From an uncultured Candidatus Pelagibacter sp. (GTDB lineage Bacteria > Pseudomonadota > Alphaproteobacteria > Pelagibacterales > Pelagibacteraceae), in NCBI GenBank assembly GCA_905616435.1, contig CAJQSU010000037.1:1-5275 (forward strand): a stretch of DNA of 5,275 bases. Direction: 5' to 3'. Made by a program: the position numbers and the translations under genes. Shown piece by piece: positions 1 to 5,275 of this stretch. How positions within the stretch are numbered: the first letter of the stretch is position 1; the number at the start of each line of letters is the position of its first letter. The notes beneath the pieces are model-generated. The model saw nothing but the letters and a program-made list of their open reading frames with translations. It was not told where the DNA came from and ran no database searches.

Positions 1-531
1 AGACCTAGGGGGAAAGATGCAAAAAAAGATTTATATTATGAAAAAGATTTACTCAAAGATAAGAAAGAACTTGCTGAACATTTAATGCTTTTAGACTTAG
101 GAAGAAATGATGCTGGAAAAGTATCTAAAATTAATACAGTTAATGTTACTGAAAGTTTTATTATTGAAAAATATTCGCATGTCATGCATATAGTTTCTAA
201 CGTTGTTGGGGAATACGATAAAAAATTTTCAAAATTTAAATCTTTATTAGCTGGTTTTCCTGCTGGAACAGTTTCTGGTGCACCCAAAATTAGAGCGATG
301 GAAATTATTGACGAACTAGAAATAACAAGAAGGAAAGTTTATGCTGGTGGGATTGGTTATTTTTCTGCAAATGGAGAATTTGATACATGTATAGCTTTAA
401 GAACCGCTGTTGCTAAAAATAAAAAATTTTATGTACAAGCGGGTGCTGGCATTGTTGCTGATAGTAAACCAATTAATGAATATAAGGAGACTGTTAATAA
501 AGCTAAAGCCTTGATTAATGCATTAAGATAA
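1..531 (+). CDS. trpE: Anthranilate synthase component I (TrpE), C-terminal part; 5' end outside window
   Basis: TrpE converts chorismate to anthranilate, the first committed step of tryptophan synthesis, using ammonia supplied by TrpG. The open frame runs from base 1 to the TAA at 529-531 and gives 176 residues, about the last third of a protein usually near 500 residues. An in-frame ATG at 85 is internal, because family motifs lie upstream of it. In order along the fragment: RPRGKDAKKD (1-10), AEHLMLLDLGRND (25-37), FPAGTVSGAPKIRAMEII (86-103), YAGGIGYFSANGEFDTC (114-130) and QAGAGIVADSKPINEYKET (146-164). These are hallmarks of the chorismate-binding fold, and the glutamates in AEHLM and EYKET belong to the Mg2+/chorismate site in this family. 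PabB shares much of this region, but adjacency to trpG, trpD and trpC favours TrpE. The stop codon overlaps the trpG start by one base, so translation is probably coupled. Any leader or attenuator would lie outside the window. Confidence 0.93.
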   Translation, partial: RPRGKDAKKDLYYEKDLLKDKKELAEHLMLLDLGRNDAGKVSKINTVNVTESFIIEKYSHVMHIVSNVVGEYDKKFSKFKSLLAGFPAGTVSGAPKIRAMEIIDELEITRRKVYAGGIGYFSANGEFDTCIALRTAVAKNKKFYVQAGAGIVADSKPINEYKETVNKAKALINALR

Positions 532-1103
532 TGAAAATATTATTAATAGATAATTATGATAGTTTTACATTTAATCTTTATCATTATCTTTCATCACTAA
601 AAACTAAAGTTGAAGTTTTTAGAAATGATAAGATTACTTCAAAAGAAATTGTAAAAAATAAATATGATAAAATTGTGATTTCTCCAGGTCCTGGCAATCC
701 CAATCAATCTGGCAACTGTTTGAGCATTTTAAAAACTCTTTATAAAGAAATTCCCTTCCTTGGAGTATGTCTTGGTCATCAAATTATTGGGCAAGTTTTT
801 GGATCTAAAATTATTCAAACTAAGAAATTAATGCATGGAAAAACAAGTAAAATTAGATCTAAAAAAATTGGAATTCTTAGAAATCTACCAAAAACTTTTG
901 AAGCAACAAGATATCATAGCTTAATTATTGAAAGGAAATCCCTTTCTAAAAGCTTAGAAATAACAGCGCAAACTGATGAAGGCTTAATTATGGGAGTTAA
1001 ACATAAAATATATAATATACACGGTGTGCAATTTCACCCCGAAAGTATTAAAACTAAATTAGGAATGAAAATATTAAAAAATTTTATTGATTATAAAAAT
1101 TAA
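531..1103 (+). CDS. trpG: Anthranilate synthase component II, glutamine amidotransferase (TrpG)
   Basis: TrpG hydrolyses glutamine and passes ammonia to TrpE in the cytoplasmic anthranilate synthase complex. The 190-residue product is a complete class I (triad-type) glutamine amidotransferase of normal length. It starts with the characteristic MKILLIDNYDSFTFNL. SPGPGNP (51-57) is the oxyanion-side motif. The nucleophile elbow GVCLGHQ gives catalytic Cys80. GVQFHPES near the C-terminus gives His169 and Glu171 of the triad. MHGKTS (101-106) is also typical of the TrpG/PabA family. The start ATG shares its A with the trpE stop (TAATG) and no Shine-Dalgarno sequence precedes it, which suggests re-initiation by ribosomes finishing trpE. 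In bacteria one such subunit sometimes serves both TrpE and PabB. Whether that holds here depends on whether the genome has a separate pabA, which cannot be seen. Confidence 0.96.
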   Translation: MKILLIDNYDSFTFNLYHYLSSLKTKVEVFRNDKITSKEIVKNKYDKIVISPGPGNPNQSGNCLSILKTLYKEIPFLGVCLGHQIIGQVFGSKIIQTKKLMHGKTSKIRSKKIGILRNLPKTFEATRYHSLIIERKSLSKSLEITAQTDEGLIMGVKHKIYNIHGVQFHPESIKTKLGMKILKNFIDYKN

Positions 1104-2095
1104 TGGAAAAATATCTTGAAAAGTTAAAAATTAAACAGGACTTGTCATTCAATGAAAGTAAGGCAGCTTTTGAAATACTAATGGAGGGTAAAGCTTCAGA
1201 TGATGATATATTTAGTTTTTTAACTCTACTTTCAGCAAAAGGTGAGGTTTCTGATGAGATTGCTGGAGGTGTTTATGTGCTAAGAAATAAGTCCAAAAGA
1301 GTTAACGTTAAAGGTTGTGTAGATACTTGTGGTACTGGTGGAGATGGCATGAATACGCTTAATATATCTACTGCTTCAGCATTATTACTGTCTAGCATGG
1401 GTATTAAAGTAGCAAAACATGGTAATAAAGCTGTCTCATCTAAATGTGGATCTGGTGATGTTTTAGAGGCGTTAAATATCAAAATTAATTTAGAGCCTAA
1501 AGATATTGAAGAGCAAATTAACAAGAATAACTTTGGTTTCATGTTTGCGCCAAACTATCATAGTGCAATGAAGTTTGTTGGTCCAGTTAGAAAAAAAATT
1601 GGCAAAAGAACAATTTTTAACATGATTGGTCCTTTAAGTAGCCCTGCCCTAGTTGACAGACAAGTTGTTGGAGTTTTTGATAAAAAATTATTAAAAATTT
1701 TTGCTAATGCATTAAAAAATTTGGGTATAAAGTACGCTTGGATTGTTAATAGTGAGGATGGATTAGATGAAATATCACCTTATGCCAAAACTAACATCGT
1801 TCAATTAAAAGGTGGCAAAATTTCAGATATAACAATAGACCCTAAAGATCTTGGAGTAGATGCAAATAAATTTGAAGATTTGTTGGGTGATGATGCTCAA
1901 TTTAATGCAAGCAAAATTATAGATATATTTAAAGGAGAGGATAATGATTTTTCAAAAGCAGTTTGTTTGAATGCTGCAGCAGGTCTTATAGTAACAGAAA
2001 AAAAAAAAGAATTTAAAGATGCTTACGAATCTGCAAGATTACATATACTGACTGGTAAAACTTTTGAAAATTTGAAAAATATACAAAATGCCTGA
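1103..2095 (+). CDS. trpD: Anthranilate phosphoribosyltransferase (TrpD)
   Basis: TrpD transfers the phosphoribosyl group of PRPP to anthranilate, the second step specific to tryptophan synthesis. The 330-residue protein has the usual length and domain order. A small N-terminal helical domain (about 1-65) carries the DDDIFSFLTLLSAKGE segment. The glycine-rich PRPP loop is CGTGGD (76-81). KHGNKAVSSKCGSGDVLEA (105-123) forms the PRPP/anthranilate pocket. PVRKKIGKRTIFNMIGPLSS (161-180) holds the conserved arginine and the FNxxGPL motif. DGLDE (219-223) supplies the acidic Mg2+ ligands, and NAAAGL (290-295) closes the core. The residue after GPLS is Ser where many homologues have Asn, a mild deviation. 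The start overlaps the trpG stop by one base (TAATG) without a Shine-Dalgarno sequence, and the end overlaps trpC by 8 nt. An 11-A run lies at codons 299-302. Confidence 0.97.
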   Translation: MEKYLEKLKIKQDLSFNESKAAFEILMEGKASDDDIFSFLTLLSAKGEVSDEIAGGVYVLRNKSKRVNVKGCVDTCGTGGDGMNTLNISTASALLLSSMGIKVAKHGNKAVSSKCGSGDVLEALNIKINLEPKDIEEQINKNNFGFMFAPNYHSAMKFVGPVRKKIGKRTIFNMIGPLSSPALVDRQVVGVFDKKLLKIFANALKNLGIKYAWIVNSEDGLDEISPYAKTNIVQLKGGKISDITIDPKDLGVDANKFEDLLGDDAQFNASKIIDIFKGEDNDFSKAVCLNAAAGLIVTEKKKEFKDAYESARLHILTGKTFENLKNIQNA

Positions 2096-2879
2096 AAACG
2101 TACTAGAAAAAATAATTAAAAAAAAGATTGAACGTATTGATGTATTAAAAAAAACAATTTCTTTAAAGTCTTTAGATGAAAAAATAAAAGAAAATAAATT
2201 ATTTATTAATTTTAAAGATAAAATACAAAAAAACATCAATGATAATAAAATTTCTATAATTGCTGAAATTAAAAAAGCTAGCCCTTCTGCTGGCATAATT
2301 ATGGAAAATTATGACCCTATAAAAATAGCAAAAATTTATAATGATAATAAAGCAACATGTTTATCCATACTTACAGAAGAAGATTTTTTTTTAGGAAATC
2401 TAATTCATGTAAGTAAAGTAAAAGAAAAAATAAACCTTCCTATTCTTTGTAAAGATTTTTTTATAGATAAATTTCAAGTTCACCTTGCAAAAAGTTATGG
2501 GGCTGATGCTATATTGATAATAATTGCGGGTGTTTCTGATGATCTTGCAAATGAATTATATGAAGAAGCATTAAAACTTAACATGTCTATAATTGTTGAG
2601 GTGCATACAGTTGATGAAGCAAAAAAAGCTCTTAACTTTAAAGAGGCGTTAATAGGAATTAATAATAGAAATCTCAAAACTCTTAAAACAGATATTAATA
2701 CAACTTATGATATCCATGATGTTTTAATTAATCATGGTGGGCCTTTAATTTCTGAAAGTGGAATTAAAAAAAAGGAGGATCTTCTGGCTTTAAAAGATAA
2801 AACAAAAATTAAAACTTTTTTAATAGGTGAATCACTTTTGAAAAATTTAGATAATAATTCAATTTTTTCGGTCCTTTAG
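2088..2879 (+). CDS. trpC: Indole-3-glycerol-phosphate synthase (TrpC), monofunctional
   Basis: TrpC closes the indole ring, converting carboxyphenylaminodeoxyribulose phosphate to indole-3-glycerol phosphate. The 263-residue protein is a single TIM barrel of normal length for the stand-alone enzyme. No TrpF domain is fused, unlike the enterobacterial TrpC-TrpF fusion. Visible active-site motifs are IIAEIKKASPSAG (57-69; Glu60, Lys62), LCKDFFID with the likely general acid Lys122, IIVEVH with Glu171, INNRNL (191-196), ISESGI (221-226) and the phosphate-binding loop LIGESLL (245-251). The N-terminal extension (about 1-50) is lysine-rich and helical, as expected in this family. The ATG lies inside the end of trpD in the ATGCCTGA overlap and no Shine-Dalgarno sequence is visible, so translation is probably coupled to trpD. 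It is the last gene of this trp cluster; a terminator-like hairpin follows. Confidence 0.96.
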   Translation: MPENVLEKIIKKKIERIDVLKKTISLKSLDEKIKENKLFINFKDKIQKNINDNKISIIAEIKKASPSAGIIMENYDPIKIAKIYNDNKATCLSILTEEDFFLGNLIHVSKVKEKINLPILCKDFFIDKFQVHLAKSYGADAILIIIAGVSDDLANELYEEALKLNMSIIVEVHTVDEAKKALNFKEALIGINNRNLKTLKTDINTTYDIHDVLINHGGPLISESGIKKKEDLLALKDKTKIKTFLIGESLLKNLDNNSIFSVL

Positions 2880-2885
2880 TCAAAT

Positions 2886-2909
2886 AAACCCATATTTTAA
2901 AGGGTTTTT
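2886..2909 (+). terminator. Probable Rho-independent terminator of the trp operon
   Basis: Seven bases after the trpC stop, AAACCC (2886-2891) can pair with GGGTTT (2902-2907) around a 10-nt A/T loop, and the T run continues to 2909. The stem is only 6 bp with three G-C pairs, and the U tract overlaps the descending arm, so it is a weak terminator by enterobacterial standards. Its position directly between trpC and the lexA regulatory region supports the call. Confidence 0.6.
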
Positions 2910-2928
2910 AGCTCTTGTTTATTTAAGA

Positions 2929-2943
2929 GAACTTTTGTAGAAC
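2929..2943 (+). promoter_or_regulatory. SOS box (LexA operator) upstream of lexA
   Basis: The sequence GAAC-TTTTGTA-GAAC is a perfect direct repeat with a 7-bp spacer. It equals GTTC-N7-GTTC on the minus strand, the LexA-binding consensus established for alphaproteobacteria and distinct from the CTGT-N8-ACAG box of gammaproteobacteria. It ends 24 bp before the lexA start codon and overlaps the region where promoter elements must lie. LexA is therefore expected to repress its own gene here until RecA-stimulated self-cleavage releases it. The match is seen directly; binding is inferred. Confidence 0.85.
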
Positions 2944-2951
2944 AGATCTTG

Positions 2952-2960
2952 TACTATATT
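2952..2960 (+). promoter_or_regulatory. Possible lexA promoter -10 element
   Basis: Two overlapping -10-like hexamers lie just upstream of lexA: TACTAT (2952-2957) and TATATT (2955-2960). Neither has a good -35 hexamer at 16-18 bp; the -35 position falls inside the SOS box, which would suit repression by occlusion. Transcription from either would begin at about 2964-2968, at or just before the ATG. An alternative pair is TTGTTT (2915-2920) and TAGAAC (2938-2943) with a 17-bp spacer, which would give a leader of about 18 nt. The exact promoter cannot be fixed by eye. Confidence 0.35.
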
Positions 2961-2967
2961 TGTTCTT

Positions 2968-3645
2968 ATGCTTACTAAAAAACAAAAAAACTTGCTTTTA
3001 TTTATCAACAAGAGGTTGAGAAGTTCAGGTGTATCTCCTTCTTATGAGGAAATGAAACAATCTCTTAATCTTAAATCAAAATCTGGGATTCATCGACTAA
3101 TCACTGCATTGGAAGAAAGAGGATTTATTAAAAGACTTGCTCACAAAGCTAGAGCATTAGAGGTTATTAAGTTACCAGAAACAGCATCTGCAAATGATAT
3201 TTATAATAGTTTTTCACCTAGTGTTATTAAGGGTGGTTTAGATGAACAAAAAAAATTTTCTGATAAAACTGAAATACCGGTTTTAGGTAAAATAGCAGCA
3301 GGAACTCCTGTAGAAGCTATCCAGAATGAAGTTTCAAGAATACCATTACCTTCAAACCTAGAGAAAAATGGTGATTATTTTGGTCTTAAAGTTCAAGGAG
3401 ACTCGATGATTGAAGCGGGAATTAACGAGGGTGATACTGTAATTATTAGAAGAACAGATACGGCAGACAATGGAAAAATAGTTGTTGCTTTAATAGATGA
3501 GCATGAGGCTATGTTAAAAAGAATAAGAAAAAAAGGAAAGATTGTTGCACTAGAAAGTGCAAACAAAAACTACGAAACAAAAATTTTTGGTCCAGATAGA
3601 GTAAAAGTCCAAGGTGTTCTGGTATCTTTATATAGAAACTTCTAA
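2968..3645 (+). CDS. lexA: LexA, SOS-response transcriptional repressor with autoprotease domain
   Basis: LexA represses DNA-damage genes and cleaves itself when RecA filaments form. The 225-residue protein has an N-terminal winged helix-turn-helix (about 1-65). [11 protein letters not shown] (20-30) and [20 protein letters not shown] (37-56) match the alphaproteobacterial LexA type closely. A linker of about 30 residues (71-100), longer than in E. coli LexA, leads to the S24-family peptidase domain. The cleavage site lies in [11 protein letters not shown], between Ala111 and Gly112. The nucleophile is Ser146 in VQGDSM and the general base is Lys184 in AMLKR. The Ala-to-Ser distance of 35 residues equals that of the E. 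coli enzyme (Ala84, Ser119). All self-cleavage residues are present, so an active repressor is expected. The start fits the family's MLTKKQ N-terminus. No Shine-Dalgarno sequence precedes it. An SOS box upstream indicates autoregulation. Confidence 0.97.
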   Translation: MLTKKQKNLLLFINKRLRSSGVSPSYEEMKQSLNLKSKSGIHRLITALEERGFIKRLAHKARALEVIKLPETASANDIYNSFSPSVIKGGLDEQKKFSDKTEIPVLGKIAAGTPVEAIQNEVSRIPLPSNLEKNGDYFGLKVQGDSMIEAGINEGDTVIIRRTDTADNGKIVVALIDEHEAMLKRIRKKGKIVALESANKNYETKIFGPDRVKVQGVLVSLYRNF

Positions 3646-3667
3646 AAAAATAGTCTAAACATCATTG

Positions 3668-5065
3668 ATGTCAAAAGTCGCAACTCGATTTGCTCCTTCA
3701 CCTACTGGTTCACTTCATATTGGTGGAGTAAGAACAGCTTTATTCAACTGGTTGTACTCAAAAAATCAAAGAGGTACATTTCACCTTAGAATTGAAGATA
3801 CTGATAAAGAAAGATCTAAAGATGAACATAAAGTTCAAATCATTAAGTCTTTAAAATGGATTGGTATAGATCATGATGGTGAGGAATATATCCAATCAAC
3901 TAAAATTAATGATCATATAAATGTTGCAGATGAATTGCTTAAGAATGGAAACGCTTACAAATGTTATTGTTCAAATGAAGAAATTGAAGAACAAAAAAAG
4001 AGAGCTAAACAAAAAAAACTTCCCTATACTTATAACAGAAAGTGGAGAGATATTGCAGAATCTGAGGCACCTAAAGATATAAAACCTGTAATTAGATTTA
4101 AAAGTAAAATTGAAGGCACTTCTATATTAAAAGATTTGGTTCAAGGTGATGTCGAAATTGATAATAACACAATTGAAGATTTTATAATTTTAAGAAACGA
4201 TAGAACACCAACGTATAATTTATCTTGTACAGTAGATGATCATCAAATGCACATGACTCATATTATTAGAGGTGATGACCACAAGATAAATACTTTTAAA
4301 CAAATGCAGATATATATAGCTATGAAATGGGAACTACCTTCCTTTGCACACATACCTTTAATACATACAATGGAGGGTAAAAAACTTTCTAAAAGAGATA
4401 ATGCTTCAACCTTAGATGATTATTCAAAAATTGGTATTATGCCAGATGCTCTCAGAAATTACCTTCTTAGACTAGGCTGGTCATACAAAGAAAAAGAAAT
4501 TTTTACCCTAGATGAAAGTATTGAACATTTTAATCTTGAAGGTATTGGTAAATCCCCGTCAAAATTAGATATGAGTAGAATATTATCGATTAACGAACAT
4601 TACATAAAAAATATTAAAGAAAGTGATTTGTATGATCAATTTATTGAGTACTGTAAATTATTCAAAAGTGAGATTAGTACTGACAAAAAAAATAAGATTA
4701 AAAAATCTATAACTTTTTTAAAGAATAAGGCTAAAACTTTAGAAGATATATTTAATAATGGTCAGTATATAATAGTTGATGAGTTAAGTTTTAATCAAGA
4801 AGATATAGGGCTAATTGACGATAAAGCTAAAAAAATAATATCTGAATTTTCAAATAGTGTCTCAAAAATAGAAAAATTAAGCAAAGAAAACTTAGAACCA
4901 ATCATCAGCCATCTCATAAAATTAAACGAAACTAACTTCAAGGGAGTTGGACAACCACTTAGAATAGTTTTAACAGGATCAAAATTTGGCCCTGGTATTT
5001 ATGATATAATTGTTTCTCTTGGTAAAGACGAAGTCTTAAAAAGATTAAAAAATAAAATAACTTAA
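3668..5065 (+). CDS. gltX: Glutamyl-tRNA synthetase (GltX)
   Basis: GltX charges tRNA with glutamate in the cytoplasm. The 465-residue product is a full-length class I synthetase. TRFAPSPTGSLHIGG (6-20) holds the HIGH-type signature (HIGG, 17-20). LRIEDTDKERS (40-50) is the glutamate-specific segment, and HIIRGDDHKINT (198-209) lines the active site. KKLSKRDNA (238-246) is the KMSKS-type loop. The C-terminal half is the helical anticodon-binding domain, ending in GQPLRIVLTGSKFGPGIYDI (428-447). CYC at 99-101 matches half of the zinc site of the E. coli enzyme, but no second Cys/His pair follows, so zinc is probably not bound. The ATG at 3668 is chosen because it gives the usual MSKVATRFAPSPTG; the TTG at 3665 is an adjacent, less likely start. 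Alphaproteobacteria commonly lack GlnRS, so the enzyme may also misacylate tRNA-Gln for GatCAB; the sequence alone does not decide this. It lies 22 bp after lexA with no obvious promoter. Confidence 0.96.
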   Translation: MSKVATRFAPSPTGSLHIGGVRTALFNWLYSKNQRGTFHLRIEDTDKERSKDEHKVQIIKSLKWIGIDHDGEEYIQSTKINDHINVADELLKNGNAYKCYCSNEEIEEQKKRAKQKKLPYTYNRKWRDIAESEAPKDIKPVIRFKSKIEGTSILKDLVQGDVEIDNNTIEDFIILRNDRTPTYNLSCTVDDHQMHMTHIIRGDDHKINTFKQMQIYIAMKWELPSFAHIPLIHTMEGKKLSKRDNASTLDDYSKIGIMPDALRNYLLRLGWSYKEKEIFTLDESIEHFNLEGIGKSPSKLDMSRILSINEHYIKNIKESDLYDQFIEYCKLFKSEISTDKKNKIKKSITFLKNKAKTLEDIFNNGQYIIVDELSFNQEDIGLIDDKAKKIISEFSNSVSKIEKLSKENLEPIISHLIKLNETNFKGVGQPLRIVLTGSKFGPGIYDIIVSLGKDEVLKRLKNKIT

Positions 5066-5096
5066 AAACTTTTAAAAAAAATATTATGGTCAAAAA

Positions 5097-5275
5097 TTAG
5101 AGATATTGCGATAAAATTTCCACAGCATTCTCAGAGGAAGATGTATTTGATTTAATATTTTTAAGAGTTTTATTGATAGTTTTTAATTGTGACTTAGATA
5201 AGTCTGGATTATTTAAAAAATAAACCACGGAATTGAATATTTCTTTAGCGTTACACTCTCTTTGTAAAAGTTCAG
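5097..5275 (-). CDS. lpxB: Lipid-A-disaccharide synthase (LpxB), C-terminal 58 residues; 5' end outside window
   Basis: LpxB joins UDP-2,3-diacylglucosamine and lipid X to form the lipid A disaccharide at the cytoplasmic face of the inner membrane. Reading the minus strand from 5273, the frame is open for 58 codons and ends at TAA (5099-5097). The fragment begins ELLQRECNAKEIFNSVVYFL and ends ENAVEILSQYL. This resembles the end of GT19-family LpxB proteins, where a (P)ELLQ-x-x-C segment lies near the donor site and a short helical tail follows. The preceding incomplete codon ends in CT, compatible with the proline often found before ELLQ. The gene converges on gltX with a 31-bp gap. The call rests on a short but characteristic motif and on the known proximity of lpxB to gltX in some alphaproteobacteria. 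Confidence 0.8.
   Translation of the reverse strand, partial: ELLQRECNAKEIFNSVVYFLNNPDLSKSQLKTINKTLKNIKSNTSSSENAVEILSQYL

Noticed and set aside
36..287. Minus-strand open frame of 83 codons opposite trpE
   Set aside because: It lies wholly antisense to a strongly supported TrpE coding region, resembles no known protein, and is what AT-rich coding DNA gives by chance.
484..489. AAGGAG, an apparently strong Shine-Dalgarno sequence near the end of trpE
   Set aside because: It ends more than 40 bases upstream of the trpG ATG, too far to act as its ribosome-binding site, and no other start codon at proper spacing opens a real gene.
930..946. Inverted repeat GAAAGG-N5-CCTTTC inside trpG
   Set aside because: It lies in the middle of the coding sequence, has no following T run, and is short enough to be chance.
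1273..1542. Minus-strand open frame of 89 codons opposite trpD
   Set aside because: It is antisense to the conserved PRPP-binding region of TrpD; the sequence is constrained by TrpD and the reverse product has no recognisable features.
2039..2296. Minus-strand open frame of 85 codons across the trpD-trpC junction with a hydrophobic product
   Set aside because: The hydrophobicity comes from the complement of lysine-rich codons (AAA/AAT read as TTT/ATT), not from a real membrane protein gene; no start context is visible.
2495..2677. Minus-strand open frame of 60 codons opposite trpC
   Set aside because: It is a short antisense shadow within the conserved TIM-barrel coding region, with no support of its own.
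2940..2965. GAAC (2940-2943) and GTTC (2962-2965) as a second, inverted LexA operator
   Set aside because: The spacing is 18 bp and the orientation is inverted, unlike the direct repeat with 7-bp spacer that defines the alphaproteobacterial box; a lone GTTC is likely chance.
3545..3562. Inverted repeat TTGCAC-N6-GTGCAA inside lexA
   Set aside because: It is intragenic and has no T tract on either strand; the encoded residues are ordinary parts of the LexA catalytic domain.

Overview
This window reads as an ordinary, very compact housekeeping stretch from an AT-rich alphaproteobacterium, most likely a member of the SAR11 clade (Pelagibacterales). The evidence is base composition (about 70% A+T by eye), heavy use of A/T-ending codons, Lys/Ile/Asn-rich proteins, almost no spacer DNA, very few recognisable Shine-Dalgarno sequences, and a LexA protein and SOS operator of the alphaproteobacterial type. 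The species assignment is an inference from style and gene order; no database comparison was possible.

Layout. Positions 1-2879 (+) hold the 3' part of trpE and complete trpG, trpD and trpC. These are joined by 1-nt, 1-nt and 8-nt overlaps and form one translationally coupled tryptophan operon. Together they convert chorismate plus glutamine to anthranilate (TrpE/TrpG), add PRPP (TrpD), and close the indole ring (TrpC). TrpF, TrpB and TrpA are not in the window. An 88-bp spacer (2880-2967) follows. It holds a small terminator-like hairpin for the trp operon and then a perfect alphaproteobacterial SOS box, GAAC-N7-GAAC, at 2929-2943, just upstream of lexA. lexA (2968-3645, +) encodes the self-cleaving SOS repressor. 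gltX (3668-5065, +) encodes glutamyl-tRNA synthetase and follows after only 22 bp. After a 31-bp gap, the 3' end of a convergent gene on the minus strand (5097-5275) encodes the last 58 residues of lipid-A-disaccharide synthase (LpxB).

How the parts work together. The trp genes form one biosynthetic unit that appears insulated by the hairpin. lexA has its own promoter region with a self-operator, so classical autoregulation is expected. gltX has no visible promoter and sits directly behind lexA, so at least part of its transcription may start at the SOS-controlled promoter. No mobile element, CRISPR array, tRNA/rRNA, toxin-antitoxin or defence system was seen, and nothing here looks like an undescribed biological system. 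The points most worth checking are the SOS operator, the possible leaderless lexA mRNA, the lexA-gltX coupling, and the streamlined trp-lexA-gltX-lpxB order.
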